Origin: Phormidesmis priestleyi | GTDB taxonomy: Bacteria > Cyanobacteriota > Cyanobacteriia > Phormidesmidales > Phormidesmidaceae | Direction of reading: 5' to 3' | NCBI GenBank assembly: GCA_003242115.1 | Contig: QBMP01000070.1 | Span: 1-13,767, forward strand | Length of the DNA: 13,767 nucleotides | Part shown: piece by piece, positions 7,381 to 13,767 of the stretch | Numbering within the stretch: position 1 is the first letter of the stretch | How the letters are laid out: every line of letters begins with the position of its first letter | Program-made: the position numbers and the translations under genes | The notes under the pieces: model-generated | The model's input: the letters and a program-made list of their open reading frames with translations, nothing else | Told to the model about the DNA's origin: nothing | Database searches by the model: none

Positions 7381-8283
7381 CTAGGGATCAAATTGTTGGG
7401 TTAAGCGCATATCTTCTAGCGTAATCTCTGTTTCTAATGTGGTCTTTGCCGACTGTCCGGGCTGCAAGGTGCCGAAGACGGGGGCGGCCTGTTGAGGATT
7501 GGCAGCAGCAGCGATCGCCACATGCCGGTCGCTCACCGTCAGCCCTAACGTCGGGTCAAACCCACGCCAGCCGCCCCCTGGCACATACACTTCCGCCCAA
7601 GCGTGCAGGTCATGAGAGGTGCCTGATGAATCACCTTGCAGATCGCCTTCTTGATAGCCGCTGACAAATCGAGCCGCTAGCCCGACTGCCCTACAAACCG
7701 CTATAAACAGCACCGTAAAATCTCGGCAAGTGCCGGATTGATTAGAGAGCGTCACCGCCGCTGGATAGGGCTTTCCTTCTAACCTTTGTTGGTAAGTGCA
7801 GGTTTCAGGAATGAGCTGAGTCAGGCGGGTTAAAAAGTAGCCGACATTGTAATTGACCTGCTGCATAATCTCGTGGGCAAGGCTAATGACTTCAGGCGCT
7901 AGCGCATCATTAATTCCCCACCCCAGAGGTGACTCCCAGTAAGGCCGAAGCTGAGCGGCTAGCGAACTTGGATAGTTGATCGGAAACTGTAAAGCCCAGG
8001 GCTCAGCAATGTAATCAAAAGGATTGTCGCGAGTTGTTGTAACTTCACTAATGGCGCAGATGTGCAGCGATTCTAACGGTAAATCAAATGCTAAGCGTAA
8101 GCAGATGTTGCCATCAGCGTCTGAAACGTAGGTTTGTTGGGCGGCTTTAGGCGATAGGGTCACCTCGAACTTTTGGAGCCACTGGCTGCCGTCATTGCGC
8201 GGGCACAGCCGGAGAATATGCGGACTGAGCTGCACGGGCGTGCTGTAAGCGTAATGAGTGGTGTGAGTAATGCGGTAATGCAC
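7381..8283 (-). CDS. Transglutaminase-like cysteine protease/amidase-fold protein
   Basis: This 300-residue protein has an N-terminal bacterial transglutaminase-like beta domain (about 1-85, starting MHYRITHTTHYAYSTPVQLS) and a transglutaminase core. The catalytic triad is visible: Cys186 in QSGTCRDFT, His227 in DLHAWAEVYVPGGGW and Asp243 in GFDPT. Bacterial members are more often peptidases or amidases than cross-linkers. There is no signal peptide. The GTG start at 8283 is 4 bases after the alpha-E stop, and GGAG lies 7 bases before it. Together with the alpha-E and ATP-grasp genes it forms the known trio predicted to make and process peptide-like bonds; the actual substrate is unknown. Length is normal for the family and all key residues are intact. 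Confidence 0.94.
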   Translation of the reverse strand: MHYRITHTTHYAYSTPVQLSPHILRLCPRNDGSQWLQKFEVTLSPKAAQQTYVSDADGNICLRLAFDLPLESLHICAISEVTTTRDNPFDYIAEPWALQFPINYPSSLAAQLRPYWESPLGWGINDALAPEVISLAHEIMQQVNYNVGYFLTRLTQLIPETCTYQQRLEGKPYPAAVTLSNQSGTCRDFTVLFIAVCRAVGLAARFVSGYQEGDLQGDSSGTSHDLHAWAEVYVPGGGWRGFDPTLGLTVSDRHVAIAAAANPQQAAPVFGTLQPGQSAKTTLETEITLEDMRLTQQFDP

Positions 8284-8287
8284 AGCC

Positions 8288-9355
8288 TTACTCCGCTTTG
8301 CTTAAGGTAGAAAATTGACCAGCAGACTGACCAGAAGACTGAGTAAAGGATTGAGTAGAAAACTGGCCAGAGAACTGACGAGAGGCAATGTCAGATGAGG
8401 GTAAAACAGTCGGCGGAACCGCAATAAAATCGGTGTAAATGCGATCGCCCACCTGATTGAGATCGCCTTGCAGCTTATCTAAAAACTCATGCAGCCCCTG
8501 CTGAAAAATCTCTTCAAAGGTGACATACTCTAGCTCAGAGCGCAGTCGGCCCAAAGCCCGCTCACTCGGCAGCGTTTGAATTTCATCAGTGCCGGCAATT
8601 TTGCGCAGCGATTCTTCCGCTCGGCATAGGCAAAACTTAATAGATCGCGGAAAGTGAGGATCAAAGATCAAAAAGCGGGCGACGTTTGTTGGCGAAATAG
8701 TTTGTTCTACTTTTCGATACATTTCATAGGCGCTAGCTGATTTGAGCAGCGCGATCCATTGCAAATTATCCAACGGTGAACCCACAGCCTTAGCGGATGG
8801 CAGCAGCAAAAAATACTTCACGTCTAAAATGCGGCTGGTTTTGTCAGCCCGCTCTAACAGCCGTCCTAATTGCCCAAAATGCCAGCTTTCGTTCCAAGAG
8901 GCGGTCGCATTCATCACGCCATTAAAGCGATGACTGGCCATTTTCACCTCAGCGTAAAACTCATGAGCTTCTCGAATGTCGTCGGGCTTATCTTTAGCGG
9001 CAGCTTCTACCATCAGATAAAAAGCGTTAATTTGCTCCCACATTTCAGAAGAGATGGTTTCGCGCACGGAGCGGGCATTTTCTCTCGCTGAGCGCACGCA
9101 GGAAAGAATGGAATTAGGCGAGTGACTGTCGAAGGTGAGAAAGTTAAGGACGTTGCGGGCAGTAGCTTCGCCGTATAGTTGTGAGAAGAGGGCGCGATCG
9201 CCTGTCACCGCAATCAGCGGGTCCCACTGCTGAGTCACGCCAATGGGATTATCCATCAGCAGGTTGAGATTAACCTCAACAAATCGAGCCACGTTTTCGG
9301 CCCGTTCGATGTAGCGATTGAGCCAGTAAATTGAGTCAGCAACACGACTTAGCAT
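8288..9355 (-). CDS. Alpha-E domain protein (DUF403) with Ser/Gln-rich repeat tail
   Basis: The alpha-E family is an all-helical domain of unknown biochemical activity, almost always encoded beside the circularly permuted ATP-grasp protein. This 355-residue copy begins with the family signature MLSRVADSIYWLNRYIERAE (1-20) and keeps later marks such as ARSVRETISSEMWEQIN, LGRLLERADKTSRILDVKY and FDPHFPRSIKFC. The conserved domain ends near residue 320. The last 30 or so residues are a low-complexity tail of four-residue units such as SGQF, STQS and SGQS, encoded by a 12-bp minisatellite. Such a tail is not part of the domain. The ATG at 9355 lies 69 bases after the ATP-grasp stop, and the transglutaminase-like gene follows after 4 bases. 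Confidence 0.94.
   Translation of the reverse strand: MLSRVADSIYWLNRYIERAENVARFVEVNLNLLMDNPIGVTQQWDPLIAVTGDRALFSQLYGEATARNVLNFLTFDSHSPNSILSCVRSARENARSVRETISSEMWEQINAFYLMVEAAAKDKPDDIREAHEFYAEVKMASHRFNGVMNATASWNESWHFGQLGRLLERADKTSRILDVKYFLLLPSAKAVGSPLDNLQWIALLKSASAYEMYRKVEQTISPTNVARFLIFDPHFPRSIKFCLCRAEESLRKIAGTDEIQTLPSERALGRLRSELEYVTFEEIFQQGLHEFLDKLQGDLNQVGDRIYTDFIAVPPTVLPSSDIASRQFSGQFSTQSFTQSSGQSAGQFSTLSKAE
8313..8384. repeat. Six-unit 12-bp degenerate minisatellite in the alpha-E gene
   Basis: Six consecutive 12-base units (8313, 8325, 8337, 8349, 8361 and 8373) follow the plus-strand pattern RAYTGASYARAR with small variations. Since 12 is a multiple of 3, copy-number change keeps the frame. 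On the coding strand they give a four-residue periodicity: SRQF, SGQF, STQS, FTQS, SGQS, AGQF. Confidence 0.85.
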
Positions 9356-9398
9356 AGTTATTTGTTCGTTTTGGATGTTTTATGTTTATTTTTATCTA

Positions 9399-9426
9399 AT
9401 TTTTTAGGCTCTATTTTTTAGGCTCT
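9399..9426. repeat. Perfect 14-bp tandem duplication at the ATP-grasp stop codon
   Basis: ATTTTTTAGGCTCT occurs at 9399-9412 and 9413-9426. The second copy covers part of the ATP-grasp stop codon (9427-9425 on the minus strand), so the duplication lies in the 69-base gap before the alpha-E gene. No strong hairpin forms. Confidence 0.8.
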
Positions 9427-10879
9427 ATGAATTCATCACCCAGGTGTCTTTACTGCCGCCGCCCTGCGAAGAATTTACCACCAAAGACCCTTCTCGCAGC
9501 GCCACTCGCGTCAGCCCACCCGGATTCACGTAGGGCGCAGTGCCCCCATAGCTGCTCGATTTGCCATATAAGATAAACGGCCTTAAATCAACATGGCGAC
9601 CCTGAAAAGTCTTCTCGATCAGGGTTGGCACCCGTGAGAGACATAGAGTTGGCTGAGCGATGTAGCCCCGTGGATTGGCTTTAATCTTCTCGGCAAAGTG
9701 ATCTTGTTGAGCTTTGGTAGATTGGGTGCCAATCAACATACCGTATCCGCCCGAAGCATCAGTGGCCTTCACCACCAAAGAACCTAAGTTAGCGAGAATA
9801 TACGCCTGCTGTTTTTCATCCTCACAGAAGTAAGTTGGCACGTTGGGAATAATCTGTTCTTCGTTCAGATAGTAGCGAATCATTTGGGGCACGTAGGCGT
9901 ATATAAGCTTGTCGTCGGCAATGCCTGTACCGGGCGCATTGGCGATCGCCACTCGCCCCTGCCGGTACACCTCCATCAGCCCGGGTACACCGAGCATAGA
10001 ATCGGGGCGAAACTCAGTCGGGTCAATAAAGTCGTCGTCAATCCGGCGATAAATCACATCGACTTGGCACAGTCCGCGAGTGGTGCGCATTTTCACATAG
10101 CCGTCATCTATCACCAAATCGCAGCCTTCGACCAGGGTAATGCCCATTTGCTGCGCTAAAAACGAATGCTCAAAGTAGGCAGAATTAAAGGCTCCGGGCG
10201 TAAGCAGCACTACCATCGGATTGCTGATATTTTCCGGCGCTAGCGCCAAAAGGGTTCTCAGCAGTTGGCTCGGATAGTCGTCTACCGCTTTGATATCTAA
10301 CGCTTCAAACAGGCTAGGGAAAGAGCTTTTCATTACTCGCCGGTTTTCTAGCACGTAAGAAACGCCAGAAGGGCAGCGGAGATTGTCTTCGAGTACGAAC
10401 CAGTCACCTTTGCGATCGCGCACCAAATCCGTCCCCGTAATATGGCACCATACCCCCTGCGGCGGCTTTAGCCCCAAACAAGGCGGCAAATATCCAGAAG
10501 CAGACTCCACCGTCGCGCGCGGAATTACGCCATCGGCAATAATCTTTTGCTCATTATAAATATCATCTAAAAAGCAGTTCAAAGCCACAATCCGCTGCTG
10601 CAAGCCTTTTTCGAGCCAGTCCCAGGTTTTACCCGACACCATTCGAGGCACCACATCAAACGGAAAAACCTTTTCAGCGCCTTCTTCATCGCCATATACA
10701 TTAAAAGTCACACCCAGTTTAAACAGCGTACTTTGCGCCGCCTGCTGCCGCAAAATCAGGCTTTCAATCGGCACTGATTCTATCCGCTCAATCAGCAAAG
10801 CGGCCTCAGGCCAAGGCACCCCGGTAGCGCTGAACAGCTCATCGTAAAAATCGCCTGGATCATACCCTTTAAAAGACAT
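9425..10879 (-). CDS. Circularly permuted ATP-grasp type 2 protein (DUF404/DUF407)
   Basis: ATP-grasp enzymes join a carboxylate to an amine or similar nucleophile through an acyl-phosphate. The circularly permuted type 2 group is predicted to form peptide or amide bonds in systems with alpha-E and transglutaminase-like partners. This 484-residue protein is full length. Family marks are FYDELFSATGVPW (11-23), RQQAAQSTLFKLGVTFNVYGD (44-64), WFVLEDNLRCPSGVSYVLENR (160-180), LLTPGAFNSAYFEHSFLA (225-242), VVKATDASGGYG (369-380), DLRPFILYG (431-439) and the C-terminal SQGGGSKDTW (471-480). The ATG at 10879 has only a weak ribosome site. It is the first gene of the minus-strand block, and its promoter should lie in the 173-base divergent gap, which carries three 13-bp repeats. 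Confidence 0.95.
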   Translation of the reverse strand: MSFKGYDPGDFYDELFSATGVPWPEAALLIERIESVPIESLILRQQAAQSTLFKLGVTFNVYGDEEGAEKVFPFDVVPRMVSGKTWDWLEKGLQQRIVALNCFLDDIYNEQKIIADGVIPRATVESASGYLPPCLGLKPPQGVWCHITGTDLVRDRKGDWFVLEDNLRCPSGVSYVLENRRVMKSSFPSLFEALDIKAVDDYPSQLLRTLLALAPENISNPMVVLLTPGAFNSAYFEHSFLAQQMGITLVEGCDLVIDDGYVKMRTTRGLCQVDVIYRRIDDDFIDPTEFRPDSMLGVPGLMEVYRQGRVAIANAPGTGIADDKLIYAYVPQMIRYYLNEEQIIPNVPTYFCEDEKQQAYILANLGSLVVKATDASGGYGMLIGTQSTKAQQDHFAEKIKANPRGYIAQPTLCLSRVPTLIEKTFQGRHVDLRPFILYGKSSSYGGTAPYVNPGGLTRVALREGSLVVNSSQGGGSKDTWVMNS

Positions 10880-10907
10880 GGTAATGCGCCGAAAATAGCG
10901 TGGAGAA

Positions 10908-10946
10908 GACAGTTAAATAAGACGGTTAAACAAAACGGTTAAATGT
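10908..10946. repeat. Three 13-bp direct repeats in the divergent ATP-grasp/transporter gap
   Basis: Units start at 10908, 10921 and 10934, exactly 13 bases apart, with the pattern RACRGTTAAAYRW. The first ten bases of each read GACAGTTAAA, GACGGTTAAA and AACGGTTAAA. They begin 29 bases upstream of the ATP-grasp start codon. Ordered repeats in a divergent promoter region are compatible with a multi-copy regulator site, but no known motif is recognised. Confidence 0.7.
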
Positions 10947-11016
10947 GCCATTCAATACATATCACTTTCTAGGCCACTGGAATGTATGCGTTTAAACCAT
11001 TTTTCGCTCACCAATT

Positions 11017-11039
11017 TTGCGCCATACTTGCGCCATACT
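11017..11039. repeat. 11-bp tandem duplication just upstream of the transporter start
   Basis: TTGCGCCATAC occurs at 11017-11027 and 11028-11038, 14 bases before the ATG at 11053. Each unit, with the following T, contains CATACT, a possible but weak -10 element. Confidence 0.7.
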
Positions 11040-11052
11040 AAGAAGCTGATTT

Positions 11053-11964
11053 ATGTCAGGGATGTGTAGTTTGTCTCAGGTTGCGATGAAAGCTTCTGAT
11101 GTTGTTGAATTGCTGATATTGGCAGCACTGTGGGGCGGATCGTTTCTCTTTTTGCGGATCGCTGCGCCCGTGTTAGGGCCCATTTGGCTGATTGAAATCC
11201 GCGTATTGATAGCCGGTTTGGCGCTACTGCCGCTGCTCATTCGGGCAAATATTTGGGGCGAGGTGCGTCGTAACGCCTTTCCCTTATTTGTTGTGGGCTG
11301 CATCAATTCAGCCCTACCGTTTTCTCTGCTGGCCTTTGCCTCTATTTTTCTGCCGACTGGCTTCACCTCGATTCTAAATGCAACGGCTCCTTTATTCGGT
11401 ACCCTGGTTGCAGCCATATGGATAAAAGAGAAACTGACGTTTGGTAGAGCAGTCGGCTTGGCGCTGGGCTTTATCGGGGTGATGTCGCTCATTGGCTGGA
11501 AACCGCTTGAAACCACGCCAAGTTTTCTAATGGCGGTTGGGGCTGGGCTGTTGGCGGCTTTGCTGTATGCCATAGCTGCTCCTTATACCCAACAACAGCT
11601 TTCAGGTGTTCCACCGATTGCGATCGCCACTATCAGCCAACTCAGTGCCGCTATTTTTCTGTTACCCGCGCTGCCCTTTACCCCACCCAAAGTCATTCCA
11701 TCCGCCAGTGTTCTGCTAGCCGTTCTGACCCTCGCTTTATTCTGCACCTCCATTGCCTATCTCCTCTATTTTCGTCTCATCCAAAACGTCGGCTCCACCA
11801 CTGCTTTAAGCGTGGTTTATTTGGTGCCTGTCTTTGCGATCTTATGGGGTGCAATTTTTCTTTCTGAACCGATTACTATCGCTATGGGGCTCGGCTGTGG
11901 GCTAGTGCTGCTCGGCACAGCGATTGCCAACAATCTTTTCAGCAGCCTTTTCACAAAGAAATAG
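11053..11964 (+). CDS. EamA/DMT-family membrane transporter
   Basis: This 303-residue protein of the drug/metabolite transporter superfamily is an inner-membrane carrier with about ten helices arranged as two EamA repeats (roughly residues 17-145 and 155-297). The first helix shows the family pattern LAALWGGSFLFLRIAAPVLG, and each half ends in a long hydrophobic helix, for example LALGFIGVMSLIGW and GLGCGLVLLGTAIANN. The substrate cannot be inferred; members export amino acids, nucleosides or drugs. The start is uncertain among ATG codons at 11053, 11062 and 11086. The last matches the usual short N-tail and has AGG about 5 bases upstream. The gene is divergent from the ATP-grasp block and could share its control region; a role in exporting that block's product is only a possibility. 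Confidence 0.92.
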   Translation: MSGMCSLSQVAMKASDVVELLILAALWGGSFLFLRIAAPVLGPIWLIEIRVLIAGLALLPLLIRANIWGEVRRNAFPLFVVGCINSALPFSLLAFASIFLPTGFTSILNATAPLFGTLVAAIWIKEKLTFGRAVGLALGFIGVMSLIGWKPLETTPSFLMAVGAGLLAALLYAIAAPYTQQQLSGVPPIAIATISQLSAAIFLLPALPFTPPKVIPSASVLLAVLTLALFCTSIAYLLYFRLIQNVGSTTALSVVYLVPVFAILWGAIFLSEPITIAMGLGCGLVLLGTAIANNLFSSLFTKK

Positions 11965-12055
11965 ATTCCGTAGAAACTTCGCGTAGGAACATTGGTGTCG
12001 TTCGGTTACTATATTTTTATAGCAATATGGAAGTTCATCGAAACCTCCATCAGAT

Positions 12056-12709
12056 ATGGTTGTTACTTCATCGTCGCCGTCTATAAAAAATAGGGCTTAT
12101 CCCAGCGGAGAGCAAAGAGTCATATTCAACCATTTGGCTTGGAAAGACTATCTGGCAATACTTTCAGCAGTTGGTGATACCCGCTCAGCAAGATTGACCT
12201 ACGACCAAGGGCGATTGGAAATTACGATGCCGCTAGAATCGCATGAATTTGCCAGCGAACTTATCGGGTTGTTCATTCGCATTTTAGTAGAGGAGCTGAA
12301 TCTGAAGATCAGATCTGTGGGTTCGACAACGCTCAGCTACCCGCAGCTTGAGAAGAGCGCCGAGCCAGATAAAGGATTTTATATTCAAAATCAGCCCTTG
12401 GTTGCTGGGCGATCGCTAGATCTCACTCAAGACCCACCGCCGGATTTGGTTTTGGAGGTAGATATTACCCACACGGATATTGATAAACTGTCACTCTATG
12501 CCGCAATGGGAATTTCAGAATTTTGGCGATTTGATGGAGAAAGGCTTTGCATCTATATCTTACAAGGCGAAAGCTACGATCAAAGTGAAGTTAGCGCGAC
12601 TTTTCCTACGATCCCTAAAGCCAAGCTCTATCAATTTTTGGCCGACAGCCGTCAGGATGAAGTTGAAGCTAGCCGTCGGTTGAGACAGTGGGTTCGAGAG
12701 AATGGATGA
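12056..12709 (+). CDS. Uma2-family (DUF820) restriction-endonuclease-like protein, second copy
   Basis: This 217-residue Uma2-family protein is of a different subtype from the one at 2405. It contains HLAWKDYLAIL (26-36), LTYDQGRLEITMP (47-59), EPDKGFYI (103-110) with Asp105, PPDLVLEVDITHTDIDKLSLYA (128-149) with Glu134 and Lys144, and the near-signature ISEFWRFDG in place of the usual PEYWxxD. The active-site residues appear present. The start ATG at 12056 has no clear Shine-Dalgarno sequence, and no other early in-frame ATG exists. The 91-base leader holds a CTATA/TATAG inverted repeat (12009-12022). It converges on radA with a 34-base gap. Confidence 0.92.
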   Translation: MVVTSSSPSIKNRAYPSGEQRVIFNHLAWKDYLAILSAVGDTRSARLTYDQGRLEITMPLESHEFASELIGLFIRILVEELNLKIRSVGSTTLSYPQLEKSAEPDKGFYIQNQPLVAGRSLDLTQDPPPDLVLEVDITHTDIDKLSLYAAMGISEFWRFDGERLCIYILQGESYDQSEVSATFPTIPKAKLYQFLADSRQDEVEASRRLRQWVRENG

Positions 12710-12743
12710 ATACGGTCTGCTTGATTCAAAAATACGCCATATT

Positions 12744-13767
12744 TTAGTCTTCGGACAGATCTTCGGGTTCGTGCTGAGTGGAGTTGGCCAAAGCTGTTGC
12801 GATCGCGTCCACCACCCGCCCGACTTCAATTACCTCCAGCCCCATCCCTGAGCGCTTTTGCCCTTTTGGCACCAGCGCCCGCTTAAACCCTAGCTTGGCT
12901 GCTTCTTTCAGCCGCAGTTCCATCTGCGACACGGGGCGAATTTGCCCGCCGAGGCCGACTTCACCAATCAGCACTAGCTCTGGATCGATGATGCGATCGC
13001 GAAAACTCGCCGCCACTGCCACCGCGATGCCCAGATCTGCCGCCGGTTCGCCCACATTTAGTCCTCCCGAAGAGGCCACATAAGCATCGAGCTTAGAGAG
13101 CGGAATCCCGACCCGCTTTTCGAGCACCGCCAAAATCTGCAACAATCTGTTGTATTCAATGCCAGTTGTAGAGCGACGCGGCGAACTGTAGCTCGTTGGG
13201 CTCACCAGCGACTGAAGCTCTACTACCAAGGGCCGCGTGCCTTCGCAGGCCACAATTGTTGCGACCCCTGGCACATTCTCTTCTTGATTGCTCATAAACA
13301 GCTCGGATGGGTTCAACACTTCGGCTAATCCCTTATCCACCATTTCAAACACACCGAGTTCGTGAGTCGCGCCAAAGCGGTTTTTTACCGAGCGCAACAG
13401 CCGATGACTCGCAAAGCGATCGCCCTCAAAATACAGCACCGTATCAACCAAGTGCTCTAGTACTTTCGGGCCAGCGATCGCGCCATCTTTGGTCACATGT
13501 CCCACAATAAACAGCGAAATATTCTCTTTTTTTGCAAGCTGCATCAGCGCCGACGTGCACTCTCTCACCTGCGCGACTGAACCCGGCGCAGAGGTCAGCG
13601 CTGAATAGAACAACGCCTGAATACTATCAATTACCGCTACTTGAGGCCGCAGTGATTCCAATTCTTCTAAAATAGTTTCCAAATTTGTCTCCGGCAGCAG
13701 GTAAAGATTCTCCTGAATGCCGTCTGTGTTGTTCTCGTTTGAATTCTCCTCCCCCGCCATTCCCAAG
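12744..13767 (-). CDS. radA: DNA repair protein RadA/Sms, N-terminus cut by window edge
   Basis: RadA is a RecA-like, DnaB-type helicase that drives branch migration in recombination and repair. The window holds 341 C-terminal residues; the zinc finger and Walker A lie beyond the right edge, so no start codon is present. Visible parts are Walker B at VAVIDSIQ (43-50, counting from the TTG-encoded Leu at 13766), GSVAQVRECTSALM, GHVTKDGAIAGPKVLEHL, the RadA-specific KNRFG (128-132), and the C-terminal Lon-protease-like domain from about 185 (GIEYNRLLQILAVLEKR...GEPAADLGIAVAVAAS...GEVGLGGQIRPV). A short Asn/Glu-rich stretch, GEENSNENNTDG, near residues 5-16 looks like a small insertion before LYLLPET. 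The first codons seen are internal, so the true start is outside. Confidence 0.97.
   Translation of the reverse strand, partial: LGMAGEENSNENNTDGIQENLYLLPETNLETILEELESLRPQVAVIDSIQALFYSALTSAPGSVAQVRECTSALMQLAKKENISLFIVGHVTKDGAIAGPKVLEHLVDTVLYFEGDRFASHRLLRSVKNRFGATHELGVFEMVDKGLAEVLNPSELFMSNQEENVPGVATIVACEGTRPLVVELQSLVSPTSYSSPRRSTTGIEYNRLLQILAVLEKRVGIPLSKLDAYVASSGGLNVGEPAADLGIAVAVAASFRDRIIDPELVLIGEVGLGGQIRPVSQMELRLKEAAKLGFKRALVPKGQKRSGMGLEVIEVGRVVDAIATALANSTQHEPEDLSED

Noticed and set aside
8313..8384. Possible CRISPR-like array
   Set aside because: The units are contiguous 12-mers with no spacers and lie within a coding frame, so this is a minisatellite.
9884..10159. 91-residue plus-strand open frame antisense to the ATP-grasp gene
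   Set aside because: It lies wholly within a strongly conserved gene on the other strand and has no features of its own.
11076..11573. 165-residue minus-strand open frame inside the transporter gene
   Set aside because: It is antisense to a clear membrane protein; its Ser/Pro/Lys-rich composition is what the complement of hydrophobic codons gives, and it has no family features.
12729..12745. AAAATA/TATTTT inverted repeat in the Uma2/radA convergent gap
   Set aside because: A six-pair all-A/T stem without a G/C core is too weak to call a terminator.

Overview
This is cyanobacterial chromosomal DNA. The HIP1 octamer GCGATCGC occurs about 20 times in 13.8 kb. Several proteins look typically cyanobacterial, including a lumen-targeted thioredoxin-fold protein of the photosystem I accumulation type and two Uma2-family proteins. 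The genus cannot be fixed from the sequence; filamentous Leptolyngbya-like lineages would fit. There are no rRNA or tRNA genes, CRISPR arrays or insertion sequences. Both end genes run off the window: the ribosome-associated ATPase YchF on the left and the recombination protein RadA on the right.

Layout. Positions 1-890 (minus) hold the N-terminal part of ychF. Positions 1086-2317 (plus) hold two exported proteins, a lipoprotein of uncertain fold and a lumenal thioredoxin-like protein. A Uma2-type nuclease-like gene follows at 2405-3097, then a 293-base gap. Positions 3391-6013 (plus) form a tight three-gene operon: an acyl-CoA dehydrogenase-like flavoprotein, a PIG-L/LmbE N-deacetylase and a NodS-like SAM methyltransferase. 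Facing it and overlapping its tail by 54 bases is a minus-strand block that reads, in transcription order, circularly permuted ATP-grasp (10879-9425), alpha-E protein (9355-8288), transglutaminase-like protein (8283-7381) and family 2 glycosyltransferase (7258-5960). A DMT-type transporter (11053-11964), a second Uma2 gene (12056-12709) and the C-terminal two thirds of radA (minus, 12744-13767) complete the window.

How the genes may work together. The deacetylase, methyltransferase, glycosyltransferase and acyl-CoA dehydrogenase-like protein suggest a pathway that builds a sugar, unmasks its amine and N-methylates it. The logic resembles NodC/NodB/NodS of rhizobial Nod factor synthesis, but the deacetylase is from a different family. 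The ATP-grasp/alpha-E/transglutaminase trio is a recurrent bacterial module predicted to make or trim peptide-like bonds. Their close apposition here raises the possibility of one amino-sugar/peptide product. This is inference from domains and position only.

The non-coding DNA contains several short tandem duplications with periods of 11-15 bp, and a six-unit 12-bp minisatellite lies inside the alpha-E gene. The most interesting are three 13-bp direct repeats between the ATP-grasp and transporter genes, and the minisatellite, which gives the alpha-E protein a Ser/Gln/Phe-rich tail.
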